From: Chenopodium formosanum
Taxonomy: Eukaryota; Streptophyta; Magnoliopsida; Caryophyllales; Amaranthaceae
Direction of reading: 5' to 3'
Assembly (NCBI GenBank): GCA_024500155.1
Contig: CM044877.1
Location: forward strand, 18,514,501 to 18,578,500
DNA: 64,000 nt
In this document: piece by piece, positions 48,125 to 58,191 of the stretch
How positions within the stretch are numbered: the stretch's first letter is position 1
Layout of the letters: each line of letters starts with the position of its first letter
Program-made: the position numbers and the translations under genes
Notes under the pieces: model-generated
The model's database searches: none
Seen by the model: only the letters and a program-made list of their open reading frames with translations
What the model was told of the DNA's origin: nothing

Positions 48125-51100
48125 TGTAGACACCCATTTGTGTCTCCTCAAAACCAAATCTAGTGATGAGTACCTTTCACGACGAATCATAATCGAATGA
48201 AGTGAAAGTGTGGAAAGTTTAGTGTAGCGGATAGTTTTAATTTCTTTTCTCTTCTCTCTGTTTTTGAAAACCTATTTTGAGAAAACAACCAATCCAGTTT
48301 GGTTGGTTCATGATATGGGTCAAATAGTAGTGTAGTTTGATAGGGCTTGAAAAGAGCTTTCCAACGATATATTATAAGCCCAATTCCGATGAATATTGAG
48401 GAAGTTATGGCCAAATTACTGAACTGGACCCGGTTTGAGCCTCATATGCGGCCCAATGATATAGAGGAGGGCCTAATATAGATTTATCATTCCTAATGTA
48501 ATTAGGAATGGTTTTAGTTTCTAGATTCTTCTAGAAGGTTATTTTCATTCCTAATTCAATTAGCATTGATAAATTGACTTTTGTTGACTTTTTAGAGTTT
48601 TAATCAAAACAAAAGAATGTTTTGAGGAAAATACGATTTTATCTTCCTGTACGGCAATATCTATCCGATTTTAGAAAACGCGTCAATAATTAAGTGAGCG
48701 CCAAACGCCAGCATTAGCGCCTGACGCTAAGCTTGGCGCCTGGCGCTAGCGTTAGTGCCTGGCGCTAATGTCAGCGACTGGCGCTAACCTCGTTTTACGC
48801 GTCAGAACTCTGTTTTGATTTTTTATCTTTTTGGCTGATTTTCTCTATAAATAGTCTCCTAAAAACTCCGTTTTCATTCACCAATTCTCACCAACTCTCA
48901 TCAAGAATTTCTTGATTCACTCTCTCTTTTTAAGCCTAGCTTTTTACAAACACAATTCCTCATACATTAGCACTAGACACACCTAGCCAAGTTCGAAGTT
49001 ACTTTCGCCCTAGACGTGAAAGGTTTTAATTTCTGAGGGTTTGGTCCCAAATCTCTCTTTCAATTATTTAATTTAATTGTTTGATTTATTATTTTCCTTG
49101 AAGTTACTAACGTGTGTATTTTGTTATTAGAAAGAGGTACGAGGCATCCAAGTAAGTGCTTTAATTGTTTGCATTGATATTATGATATAGAAATCATGTC
49201 TAGGTTGTTATTATAATTCCTAGTATCATGTTAGGATGCTTGATGTTTTGAATGACAACAATGATTCCTAGTATTATGTTTAGGGAAAAGGTTATAGTAT
49301 CAAATATGCTTATTATGATTCTTGCGATACTTCCTATATTCTTTCCTAATATTTATGTTAGTATCATGTTAGGGTTAAAACTTTGATTTTTATTGTTTAG
49401 TGACATGCTAGGGTTTGTTATTAATCTTGTTAGTATCATGCCTAGGATCTTGCTATTAATATTATGCTTTAACATGATTATTATAATTATGATTATGATT
49501 ATAATTATAATTTATTGTTATTATGTTGCTTGATATTTATTGTTATTGCTTGATCACACCTTTTTATGCATGTTTAAAGGGAATTTGTACTTGTAATCAC
49601 GTTTAATAAGATAATTAATAATCTTGTTTAGGGTAATATGATTATAATTCAAGTGATCGCCAATAATAGATTTATTTGTGCATTAATATTCAACCAACAT
49701 AGATTAAACAGGTTTAGGGTAAACCTATTGATTGCATGTTAATCAGAAAGTGCACATGAATACAAGAAGAATAAAGTAGAGGCCTATTATTAGGGCAAGT
49801 TCTTTCTCTTTTAGATTGGATTTGTACCTTCATCCCCGAACCACCAGTCATGGTTCCAGACCTATTGGAGTTGACGATCTCCTGAATCGTTAAGGGGTGT
49901 AACCTTCACCTCGTGAACGGTTTACAAGTTCCTAAAACTTGTTGGCAACTCTTTTGCTCTAGCTTCTTTCCCTTTGGCACTAGTAGAAAAATAAAAAAAG
50001 GCAACCCCCATATGGCACCGGTTCAGACCAAACCGGTGCCAAAAACCACCCTAAAAATGGGCGGGATTTTAGACCAAGAGTAATGGCACCGGTTCAGCTC
50101 AAACCGGTGCCAAAAATACAAAGGGCACCGGTTTGAACCGGTGCCACTGAACCGGTCCAACCTTTAAAAAAAAAGGATCATTTAACCCTAAACCCCTAAT
50201 ATCTTGGTTATCTCCGCCTCCATTCCCCATTTCCTCTCCTCTCCTTCTCTCTCCTCTCTCTCTCTTCGTTCTTCTTTCATCTCCATCTTCATCTTCCTTC
50301 GATCTCCTCTCTCTCTCTCTCTCTCTTTGTTCATCTTTAATCTTTAATCTCCATCTTCATCTTCTTTCATCGAAGGTTCGAACTCCTCTCCCCTTAGATC
50401 TGCAGCAACCAAAGCCGCCACCGCAACAACAGCCGCCACCACCACCACAAAGTTCGAGCACCACCACCGGCATCAACATCAACAACAATTTCTGGGATTT
50501 TATTTTCAAGTTCTGGTTTTTTTTTTTCGATTTTGGTTTTTTTTTTTGTATTTGGTTTTTTTTTCGATTTTGGTTTTTTTTTCGATTTGTGGGATTTTTT
50601 TTTCGATTTTGGTTTTCTGGGTTTCAATTTTGATTTTAGTTTTTGATTTTGGTTTGTTTTTTTTTTTTTTTTCGATTTCTGGGATTTTGTTTTTGATTTT
50701 TGTTTTTTAGCTTTTAATTTTGATTTTGATTTTGATTTTTGGTTTTGGTTTTTTTTTTTTCGATTTCTGCGGTTTTGTTTTTTATTTTGGTTTTTTGGGT
50801 TTCAATTTTAATTGGTTTTTTTTTTCGATTTTGATTTTGTTTTTTTCGATTTTTGGTTTTGTTTTTTTCGATTTCAATTTTGGTTTTTTTTTTTTTCGAT
50901 TCTGGTATTTTTTTAATTTCGATTTCAATTTCTGTTTTTTTTCCTTGGTTTGAATTAATGCTTTTTTTTTTCTGGGTTTGAATTGTTTGGATTGAATTTC
51001 TGGGTTTTTTTTATTTATTCTTATGCTTATTTTTACCAATTGATTTTTTTTTCTGTTTTAATTGGTGCAGGTACAGATTATGCAAGAATATTGATATGTT

Positions 51101-51627
51101 CATATTGTAATTTTCTTTTTGATTTACGAGATTATTGTAATTTTTTTATGATTTATAATGTAATTTTTTTTATATATTTATATGTTTGTTGTAATTGATC
51201 TGTATTGTAATTTTGGATTTGATTATATATTGTAAATTTTGGATTATATTGAAACCAATTCGATTTATATTGTGATGTTAATTTTTTTAGTTGATTTAAT
51301 TGTTAAGTGAAAAAAAAAACAAAAAAAAAATTTGGACATTTTTGGCACTAGTTAACCAATGCCAAAAGGAGGGATAAATTTTTTTTTTGAGTATTTTTGG
51401 CACCGGTTAACCGGTGCCAAAACCTTTTTATGGCACCGATTTTGAACCAGTGCCAAAAAGGGGGGTAATTGGCACCCCCCACATTGGCACCGGTTCAAAC
51501 CGGTGCCTTAGACAGGGTTTGAACCGGTGCCAATTTCATTTTTTCACGTAGTGTGGACGCCGCCGTACTTAAGTGTATGATCACGGTGGGGTTCAAGCTA
51601 GGGGTAATGCTTGAAATATTCCCTACA
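48125..51627 (+). repeat. 3' LTR of the Tat/Ogre-like element, with a CACTA insertion
   Basis: It runs from TGTAGACACCCATTTGTG to ATTCCCTACA. Removing the CACTA element (49978-51553) and its TGG duplication leaves about 1924 bp, closely matching the 5' LTR at 32649. One notable difference is an extra GCGCCTGGCGCTAGCG palindrome unit near 48730-48760. Confidence 0.9.
49978..51553. mobile_element. Non-autonomous CACTA (En/Spm) element, 1576 bp
   Basis: It begins CACTAGTAGAAAA and ends TTTTTTCACGTAGTG, with the 3 bp duplication TGG at 49975-49977 and 51554-51556. Subterminal copies of GGCACCGGTT/AACCGGTGCC in both orientations cluster within 200 bp of each end, the usual transposase-binding architecture. 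The interior holds a CT-rich stretch, a short Pro/His-like GCC/CAA repeat and a long low-complexity TTTTCGATTTTGG region. No transposase is encoded. Confidence 0.93.
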
Positions 51628-51632
51628 CATGG

Positions 51633-53110
51633 CGTCGAGGGACTAGAAAGTCTTATACAAACTTGAAAAGTCAACTGATAAATATGTGAAACTGGTTTAT
51701 TTTAGGAAAGAGTACCCTGTCTTAAGGGTAAATCGGCCGAACTTATGGTATTGCCAGTACAAATAATCCTCTGAGTCACCACCGGGTAACTCCATACTTG
51801 CAATGACCGAGGCATCACTGTGGAAAAAAGCAAAGTTCAAACAGGCAAGGTTCCACTCAGAACCAGACGGACAAATGAAGTGACTTGCCTTCTAGTCCTT
51901 AGCCTGACGCAAATTAACTGTAGAATTAAATTCTAGCACTCTGCCAACCATCCATCCCTCCCTGCTACTATAGACTTTCCATTTCCCACCTTCTAACCAC
52001 AACCCTTCATCAGAGTATTCCCCGTCCTTATTAGGCCCCTTATTCCCCAAGAAAAATTCTTATTCCGATACCGAACCTCTAAACATTTATTCAACGGGCT
52101 TTGAAATCGGGCCACACACACCTTGGTGAGCAAGAGTTGAGGGTTGTGAAATAAACGCCAATCCTGTTTCATAAGCAAAGCCGAGTTACAAGAACCTAGA
52201 CTTCGAATTCCTAAACCACCCATACCCTTCATACACACCTTATCTATACTCACCTAGTGCATTCCCCTGTTCTCCCTATTTGACTAGAGGAAAGCTGCAA
52301 CAAGAGAGTCTACCTTATTTGCAATACTACTTGGCACCTCAAAGCAACTAAAGACATGAGAGGCAATGATAATGAGCATAGAGTTGATTAAAATCATTTT
52401 CTATGGCTGAGACACACTGACCGCATTCCAACTTGTCAGCCTTTTGCCAATGTTATCAACAGTGAACTGAAAGGAAGCCGATTTTCGTCTCACTATAGTC
52501 AACAGGGACTCAAAGGTGCATCGTGAATCGGTCAACCTTGGCCATGACCAATATACCTTTGAGAAAGGTTTGCAAGGAGAGCAGAGTATTAGAGCTGAAT
52601 TTGAAGTGTGACTTGGCTTGGTTAAATTGTTGGCCTGAAATGTTGCAAAATCTTTGAATAACAGCCGCAATGGTGTGGGAATTGCGAACATTGGCTTTGT
52701 AGAACAATAGAGCGTCGTCTGCAAAGAAAAGATGAGACATAGAAGGACCTTTGAGTCCCATCTTTATACCGACGAGAACGCGCATATCACATTCCTTTTG
52801 TAACATCCTTGAGAGAACATCCATACAAAAAAGGAAGAGGTAACGGGGATAATGGGTCCCCCTAACGTAATCCATAGTTAGGCCTAAGCTGGCCACTCGT
52901 CTCCCCATCCAGTAAAACTTTGTATGAAACCGTCGAGATGCATTAGCCTATCATGCACTAGCCTATCATCTCCAGCCAAGTGGGAGGAAATGCGTAACAC
53001 TACAACACCTGATTCAGAAACAACTAATTAACCCTTTCATACGTCTTGCTCATGTCAATCTTAACCGCCGCCGGTCTTAAAACTACCTTCCTAATCGCGT
53101 GATATGATAA
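51633..53110 (-). pseudogene. L1-type LINE ORF2, reverse-transcriptase part
   Basis: On the minus strand, AAVKIDMSKTYERVN (RT start) lies near 53090-53030. The catalytic block HLFFADDALLFYKA lies near 52740-52680, followed by QQFNQAKSHFKFS and KGMGGLGIRSLGSCNSALL near 52230-52170. Frame breaks and stops separate them. The zf-RVT and RNase H parts of the same LINE lie at 21571-20570, and 12-17 bp of LINE remain between the two LTR elements at 31705-31721. The 5' truncation is near 53110. Confidence 0.82.
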
Positions 53111-54169
53111 AAAGAAAAATGTAAGAATATACTCCAGTACAATTAACATACGGAGTACAAGTTTGTGCTCATGCATTAGTACGGATAAAATATAAAAAAT
53201 AAGTATTTGATACTCCTTCCGTTTTTTTTTAAAAAAAAAAAAGTGAAACATTTGACACAAACAAGTATGTCAATGCAAAAAATTTTAAACTACCGTTGAA
53301 TATTTTACCAAAAAAGGGTTATTCATTAGTTATGGACTTATGAATTGTACTGTCTGTGCATAACCTTTCTCATCATACTTTGTTGCCAATGTAATTTCAT
53401 ATTAATCCGTATTAGCAATTTTAATGCCTCTGCCACCGAGTAAATTTTTTGATCACTTGGTAACAGTCTTGTCTTAGGTTTAAGAGGTTAAGGTTTTGAA
53501 TCTTACCACATGAGAGTTGTGGACTTGTGGAACCCTTGGTTCACATCAATCTATTGTAAACTACTTATATTAGAGTCACTATGGCCGTTTTATTAATAAA
53601 AACAAGGGTTACTATGTTAAAATAGAAGTTACTATATATGTTAAAATGAAAGTCATTGTGTAATTGTAAAAATCATAAGAGGTTAATATTGTTTTTAATA
53701 AAATTATTAATATATAGATTAATATAAATATTAAAGGACCCTATGTTAAAATTAGGGTCACTATATTTAACATATAACATCGTATTTTAATTTTACAATA
53801 ACATTAAAGGTCACACGAATTATAATTAAGGTTACTATTCTAAAATTAATAAAGGTTACTATGTTAAGATTAGGGTCACTATATGTTCAACATAATATCA
53901 GTAGTGCATTATTGAATCTCAGGTCCACAATATTATAGTGAACTAGGTCCATAAATTTTTTTTCATGAAGAACACTACTTGTGTAAAGCTTGAAACAATG
54001 GAGTTTAGGTATATGCTGAAGCTGAGTATGTGTAAAATAAACTATACATTTTGAGTATAAAAATTGTGTTAATTATCAAAATAAACTATACTCATTTTTT
54101 GTTTACCAGAGTATTATATATAATATTATTAAAAATTAAAGGAATAACATGTTATTAACATTAACATGT
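53111..54169. other. Intergenic DNA with irregular short repeats
   Basis: No gene is seen. From about 53570 to 53890 words such as GGTTACTATGTTAAAAT and TAGGGTCACTATAT recur irregularly. Similar GGGTCACTTTTA words occur at 17815-17850. A diverged CTCCTTCCGT MITE end lies near 53214. Confidence 0.45.
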
Positions 54170-54174
54170 ATCAC

Positions 54175-54586
54175 TGTTAAATACGGGTCTATGTGGGACA
54201 CTTACATGTGGTGATACTTGGGAGCTCTATTTTTCAACACTCCCCCTTACATGTAATAAGGTCCCTTTTATCTTTGTATCATGTGATTTTTCGGGTTAGA
54301 GTGCTTCTTCACTCCCCCTCACATGGACCAACTATTGACCCAGTGACTCTAGCCATTTAAGGTCCCATATCGTGGGCTTGACTCTGATACCATGTTAAAT
54401 ACGGGTTTGGGCCGCACCCGCAAACCAAGAGAGAGTCCACTTCACAAGTCAATGGAGGTTTCATCCCAAAACCATATGACAATAGGAGGAGTAGCCCATT
54501 AGCCTTATAAAGTGATTAACTCTCTCTTTATCAATTAATGTGGGACACTTATATGTGGTGATACTTGGAAGGTCTATTCTTCAACG
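54175..54586 (-). mobile_element. TRIM (terminal-repeat retrotransposon in miniature), 412 bp
   Basis: Terminal repeats start TGTTAAATACGGGT and end TCTATTTTTCAACA (left) or TCTATTCTTCAACG (right). ATCAC is duplicated at 54170-54174 and 54587-54591. The left repeat (54175-54239) lacks about 130 bp present in the right one (54393-54586). On the minus strand TGGTATCAGAG directly follows the right repeat (primer-binding site) and AAGGGGGAG precedes the left one (purine tract). No protein is encoded, as expected of a TRIM. Confidence 0.9.
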
Positions 54587-54591
54587 ATCAC

Positions 54592-55938
54592 CCTTCGTTC
54601 ATTATGATTTAGCACCATATGCATAATGACATCACAAATTCACAAATCTATAAACCTTATTTATAACGTACAATCTAAGTTCTATTATTATTGTGTGATT
54701 GCTTGCGTCCATTCAATCACCTTAAGGTCATTAATAATAATTACCTTACTTTTTTATTTTTATTTTTTTTTTAGAGAGAGAAATAGTTACCTTACTATTT
54801 AATACTTCATTAAGGGTTTTTTTTCCCCTTCCTAATAGAGTAATAACTAAGTTATATGCATATATATTCAACAATATTTTCCGTTGCATGTATGTCTTTT
54901 TTTTCGTTTTACTTTTTTACTAACCATATACGAAGTACAAAATATCTATTAAAAACTTGGTTTGTGCGATTGCTTGATTTTGTTGTTGTACAGAACTAAT
55001 ATATTTTCAACCAATTAAAAATTAAATAATATTTACTGGCGATTATAATGTTATATTATAATGACACGTGACATTATTTAGGCTAAAAGCTAGTTGTACG
55101 TATAAAAAGATGAATAATTTGGCAGGATGACATGAAACGAAGTAAAATAGTTGTCCACATAAAGAAAAAAGTATTGAGTAGTAGTTGTACCAAATCTTGA
55201 TCTTTATAGTTTAACTTATAAAAACAAAAGAATTTAAAAAATCAGAAGAACTCACTAAGCAATATTTTATCTTTTCCATGCAAACAATTATGGTTTATTT
55301 TACAAAGCTGGCATTAATCATGGTTACTCATAGTAAATAAAATATACGCTATTGTTGTTCACGCGCATCCAAACATAGAAGCACACATTAGCCGATAAAA
55401 AAGTACCGACAAAAGATACAGCAAGAACATCACCAATAGTTTGTTTCCAACATGTTATAGCGCCAAAATTTGTCAAATGTTGAGAACTCCATTTGAGAAA
55501 ATAGCATAACAAATAACTCAATTTGCTAGAAATTACTTTTGTTCTTGGACTTTTGCTTTAATATTGGCCGGAAAACGTATGAAAGTCGCCGGAGATATTT
55601 CCCCAATTTAGAGACAAAGCTTGTGAGAGAGGGAACAAATGTTAGAGAGAGAAACTGAAAATGAAATTTGTTGAGGAAGACCTGTCATTTTCCTCTTTCT
55701 GCATTCTTTAATACCATGAGTTGTCATTTTCTCGGCCTTAGTTTTGGTTTTCATATTTTTTTAAAAATTTTTTACAAGTGGGTGCACAGTAAATTTACAA
55801 CATTGCCTGTTAGAGATATGAGATATCAGAAAATATGTTTCTCGGAAAATATGTATCTCTAACATTGCCCTTGTTAGAACACTTAGAGTCCTAGAATTCT
55901 CCAAATTGGCAGTATGACGTGAAACAAAATAAAATAGA
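54592..55938. other. Intergenic DNA left of the Mutator-like element
   Basis: No supported gene. The segment about 55130-55385 is closely similar to 62950-63200 on the other side of the Mutator-like element, so it is one half of an older direct duplication. A short hydrophobic frame at 55324-55521 (minus) lies in it and has no recognised domain. Confidence 0.5.
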
Positions 55939-56095
55939 GGAAAATTTGGATTTTGGTACCTCAAAAATGGGGGTAATTGAATTTTGGTACCCATCTAATT
56001 TTTTTTAAAAAATTGGTACATAAAAAATGACTAAACTATAGATATCAATACCTCCGTTAGCATTCTGTCAATTTTGCCGTTAGTGGGTCCCAGTT
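55939..56095 (+). repeat. Left terminal inverted repeat of the MULE
   Basis: It matches the reverse complement of 62550-62741 along its length apart from scattered substitutions and an expanded A tract in the right copy (62637-62678). Both end in GTTAGTGGGTCCCAGTT. Confidence 0.92.
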
Positions 56096-56615
56096 TAATG
56101 GCTAGTTTTTGTTAACTCCCTCCTTTTAAATAACGAATTTGTTCCTTATTTTCCGAATTTGTTCCTTATTTTCCATTTGATTCTGTGTAAAATTAAGAAT
56201 AAAAACACTATCATTCTGGGATAGAAATTGAATTACACTTAGGGTTCTAGTTAATTGCTGAATTGCGAAGGTTGTGCGAAGATTGCAGACGCATTTTGTG
56301 AAGGTCTGGTGTTGGCAGAAAAAAGAGGTGAGTTTTCACTAATTTTGTATACAATTGCTATATTTGAAGTTGATTTGAGTAGAATTGTGATGTATTTGTG
56401 GGTCATATGTTATTAAATTGTAGTTTGTACTACCAATTGTGTGATTAATTGAATAATGTTGTTATAATTTATTTTTTGATGCTGTAGAAAAATTAGGGTT
56501 CTTAAATTGGATTAATTTAGGGAATTGTTGTTTTTTTGAAATTAATGTTGCATGTTAGTAATATTTCTGAAATTGGGGTTTTTTGTTGCATATTTGTTTC
56601 AATTTTATTTGCAGA

Positions 56616-57572
56616 ATGGCCGAGAATAGGGTGGTTTTTAGATATAAGTACTTGAGTGTAGTTATTGACATTGAAGTAGAAATAGGTAAAGACAACTTGA
56701 TGGATAAATGCCTAGAGTGGGATGACCATTTGCGTGAAATGGATTATCCAGTAGAAGGATCTGTAGATATCTTGTTTCCCAAATTCCAGTACATTTATAA
56801 AGGGAAATATAGGGATTTAGAAGAAGATGGTGATGTCTTCAAAATGATTAGGAGGCTACCTAATAAGGACATCTACACCATTCATGTTGGTACCACTGAT
56901 GATACTGGGTTCTTGGCAGATTGTATGTGGGAGTTTAGGCAGAAAAAAAATGGGAATTGGCCACCCCCTGGCTATCCTTATAATGGTGGTCAACCACCAG
57001 TTTGACAAGGTTTGTGTGAGCTTGGTGTGGGTAACTGGTCTTTTTGTTGTAGTTTTTTGTGTGTAATGCCCCTTTATTTATTTGGTTTTCTATTTGCAGG
57101 AGTAAAAATGTTCTGAAATACTAAATCTCCCTCTAAACTGAAGAAGTGTAACTGTGGATTGCCACTTGCAAGGCTGACATCTTGGACAAGGGACAATCCA
57201 GGGCGCAAGTTCAAGGCTTGCAAATTTTGGGATCAAAACACTGAGACAAGGGGATGCAAATTTTTTGAATGGGTTGACTCAGAACAAACTGATTGGCAAA
57301 AGGATGTGATCAACCAGCTGCTGCTTGACAAGAAGTTGATGAAGTCTGAGATGAATTCTTTGCAAAGGGGGGTTGATGATCTTGTTGGGAAAAGGAGGTG
57401 TTTGCTTAATGAAGTTGACACATTGAAGACTAAATGCAAGGCCTTGTCTGTTGATAGGAAGAAGATGATAGGCAGCAATGGGATTAGTGACAGGGTTCAA
57501 TTGACTGTAGTGGTTGCAATTTGTGTATTTGTTATGGTTTTAGGACTTAGTGTAGTAATAAAACTTGTTTAG
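56616..57572 (+). pseudogene. MULE accessory gene: PB1-like domain + GRF zinc finger + coiled coil + C-terminal membrane anchor
   Basis: The first ATG after a 5' leader intron (56328-56614) opens MAENRVVFRYKYLSVVIDIE. A PB1-like segment follows (DILFPKFQYIYKGKYRDLEE; IYTIHVGTTDD), resembling the N-terminus of the transposase on the other strand. A TGA at 57003-57005 ends this frame. An intron 57010-57099 (GT...AG) would keep the frame into a second part, where another TGA (57114-57116) lies just after an ATG. The second part has a GRF zinc finger (CNCGLPLARLTSW; NPGRKFKAC; GCKFFEWVD), a 60-residue coiled coil and a final hydrophobic helix (VVVAICVFVMVLGLSVVI). Both TGAs could derive from CGA. 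Either this was one ~320-residue protein, or two ORFs of one transcript. Its function is not known to me. Confidence 0.65.
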
Positions 57573-58191
57573 GGGAGTTTGAGGGAATCCAGGATATTAT
57601 GTCTAAGTATGGTGACTTATTTATGTAATGTACTTAATTTTAGTTGTTGTTGGTTTGTAGTGAACTTGCTCACAATCATTAATGTATGAATTTCAAAAAA
57701 TATTGCCCTTTAAATATATGCTTCATTTGTCTACTAAAATAGATTCATATGATATATACATATATATGTCTAAGTACATGTGACTTAGTCCAAAAACTGA
57801 CTACTAAATACATAAGTTCATCAAATTGAATACATATTGGAAATTGTCAAAGGAACAGGTTCAACAAAGTTCAAACTTAGCACTATTTTTTTTTTTTTTT
57901 TTGCTTGCCATGGTTGTTGTGGTGTTTTTTGTTGTATTTGTTGTTGATGCTTGGCTACAGAGGTATGGTTCTGCTCCTGCAGACTTCCTTGACCTTGTAT
58001 TAGGTCCTTGAGAAGATGCTGCTGCTCCTTGAGATGCTCTTACTGTTCCTTTAGATGGTCCTGCTCCCCCTTTGGATATTGCTTGATGCTGTTGATTTTG
58101 AGGATGCTTTTGCTGCAGCAGCTGCACCTTTCTTCTTAGCCTCCTCTTGTGGGAACTTCTTATTTACAATGCTGTTAGGTCCTGCTGAACC
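57573..58191. other. Region between the convergent MULE genes
   Basis: This is the shared 3' flank of the two genes. The minus strand still shows Ala/Lys/Ser-rich coding-like sequence (57861-58127, ending in a T/A tract; ASQGAAASSQGPNTRSRKSA). It may be a former C-terminal tail of the transposase now out of frame. Confidence 0.45.

Larger units (their letters stand above)
31722..51627 (+). mobile_element. Tat/Ogre-like Ty3/gypsy composite element without pol (19.9 kb with nested insertions)
   Basis: The outer ends TGTAGACACCC and ATTCCCTACA are flanked by CATGG at 31717-31721 and 51628-51632. The order on the plus strand is a partial extra LTR (31722-32648), 5' LTR (32649-34514), TGGCGACTCC primer-binding site, decayed gag, an inverted LTR of the same family (37626 to about 44182), a repeat-rich 3' region, a purine tract and 3' LTR (48125-51627). 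No reverse transcriptase or integrase is found, so it depended on another element. It is inserted in the LINE 17 bp from the chromovirus. Confidence 0.82.

Noticed and set aside
50394..51039. Lys-rich and Phe-rich frames
   Set aside because: They are low-complexity TTTTCGATTTTGG sequence inside a CACTA element.
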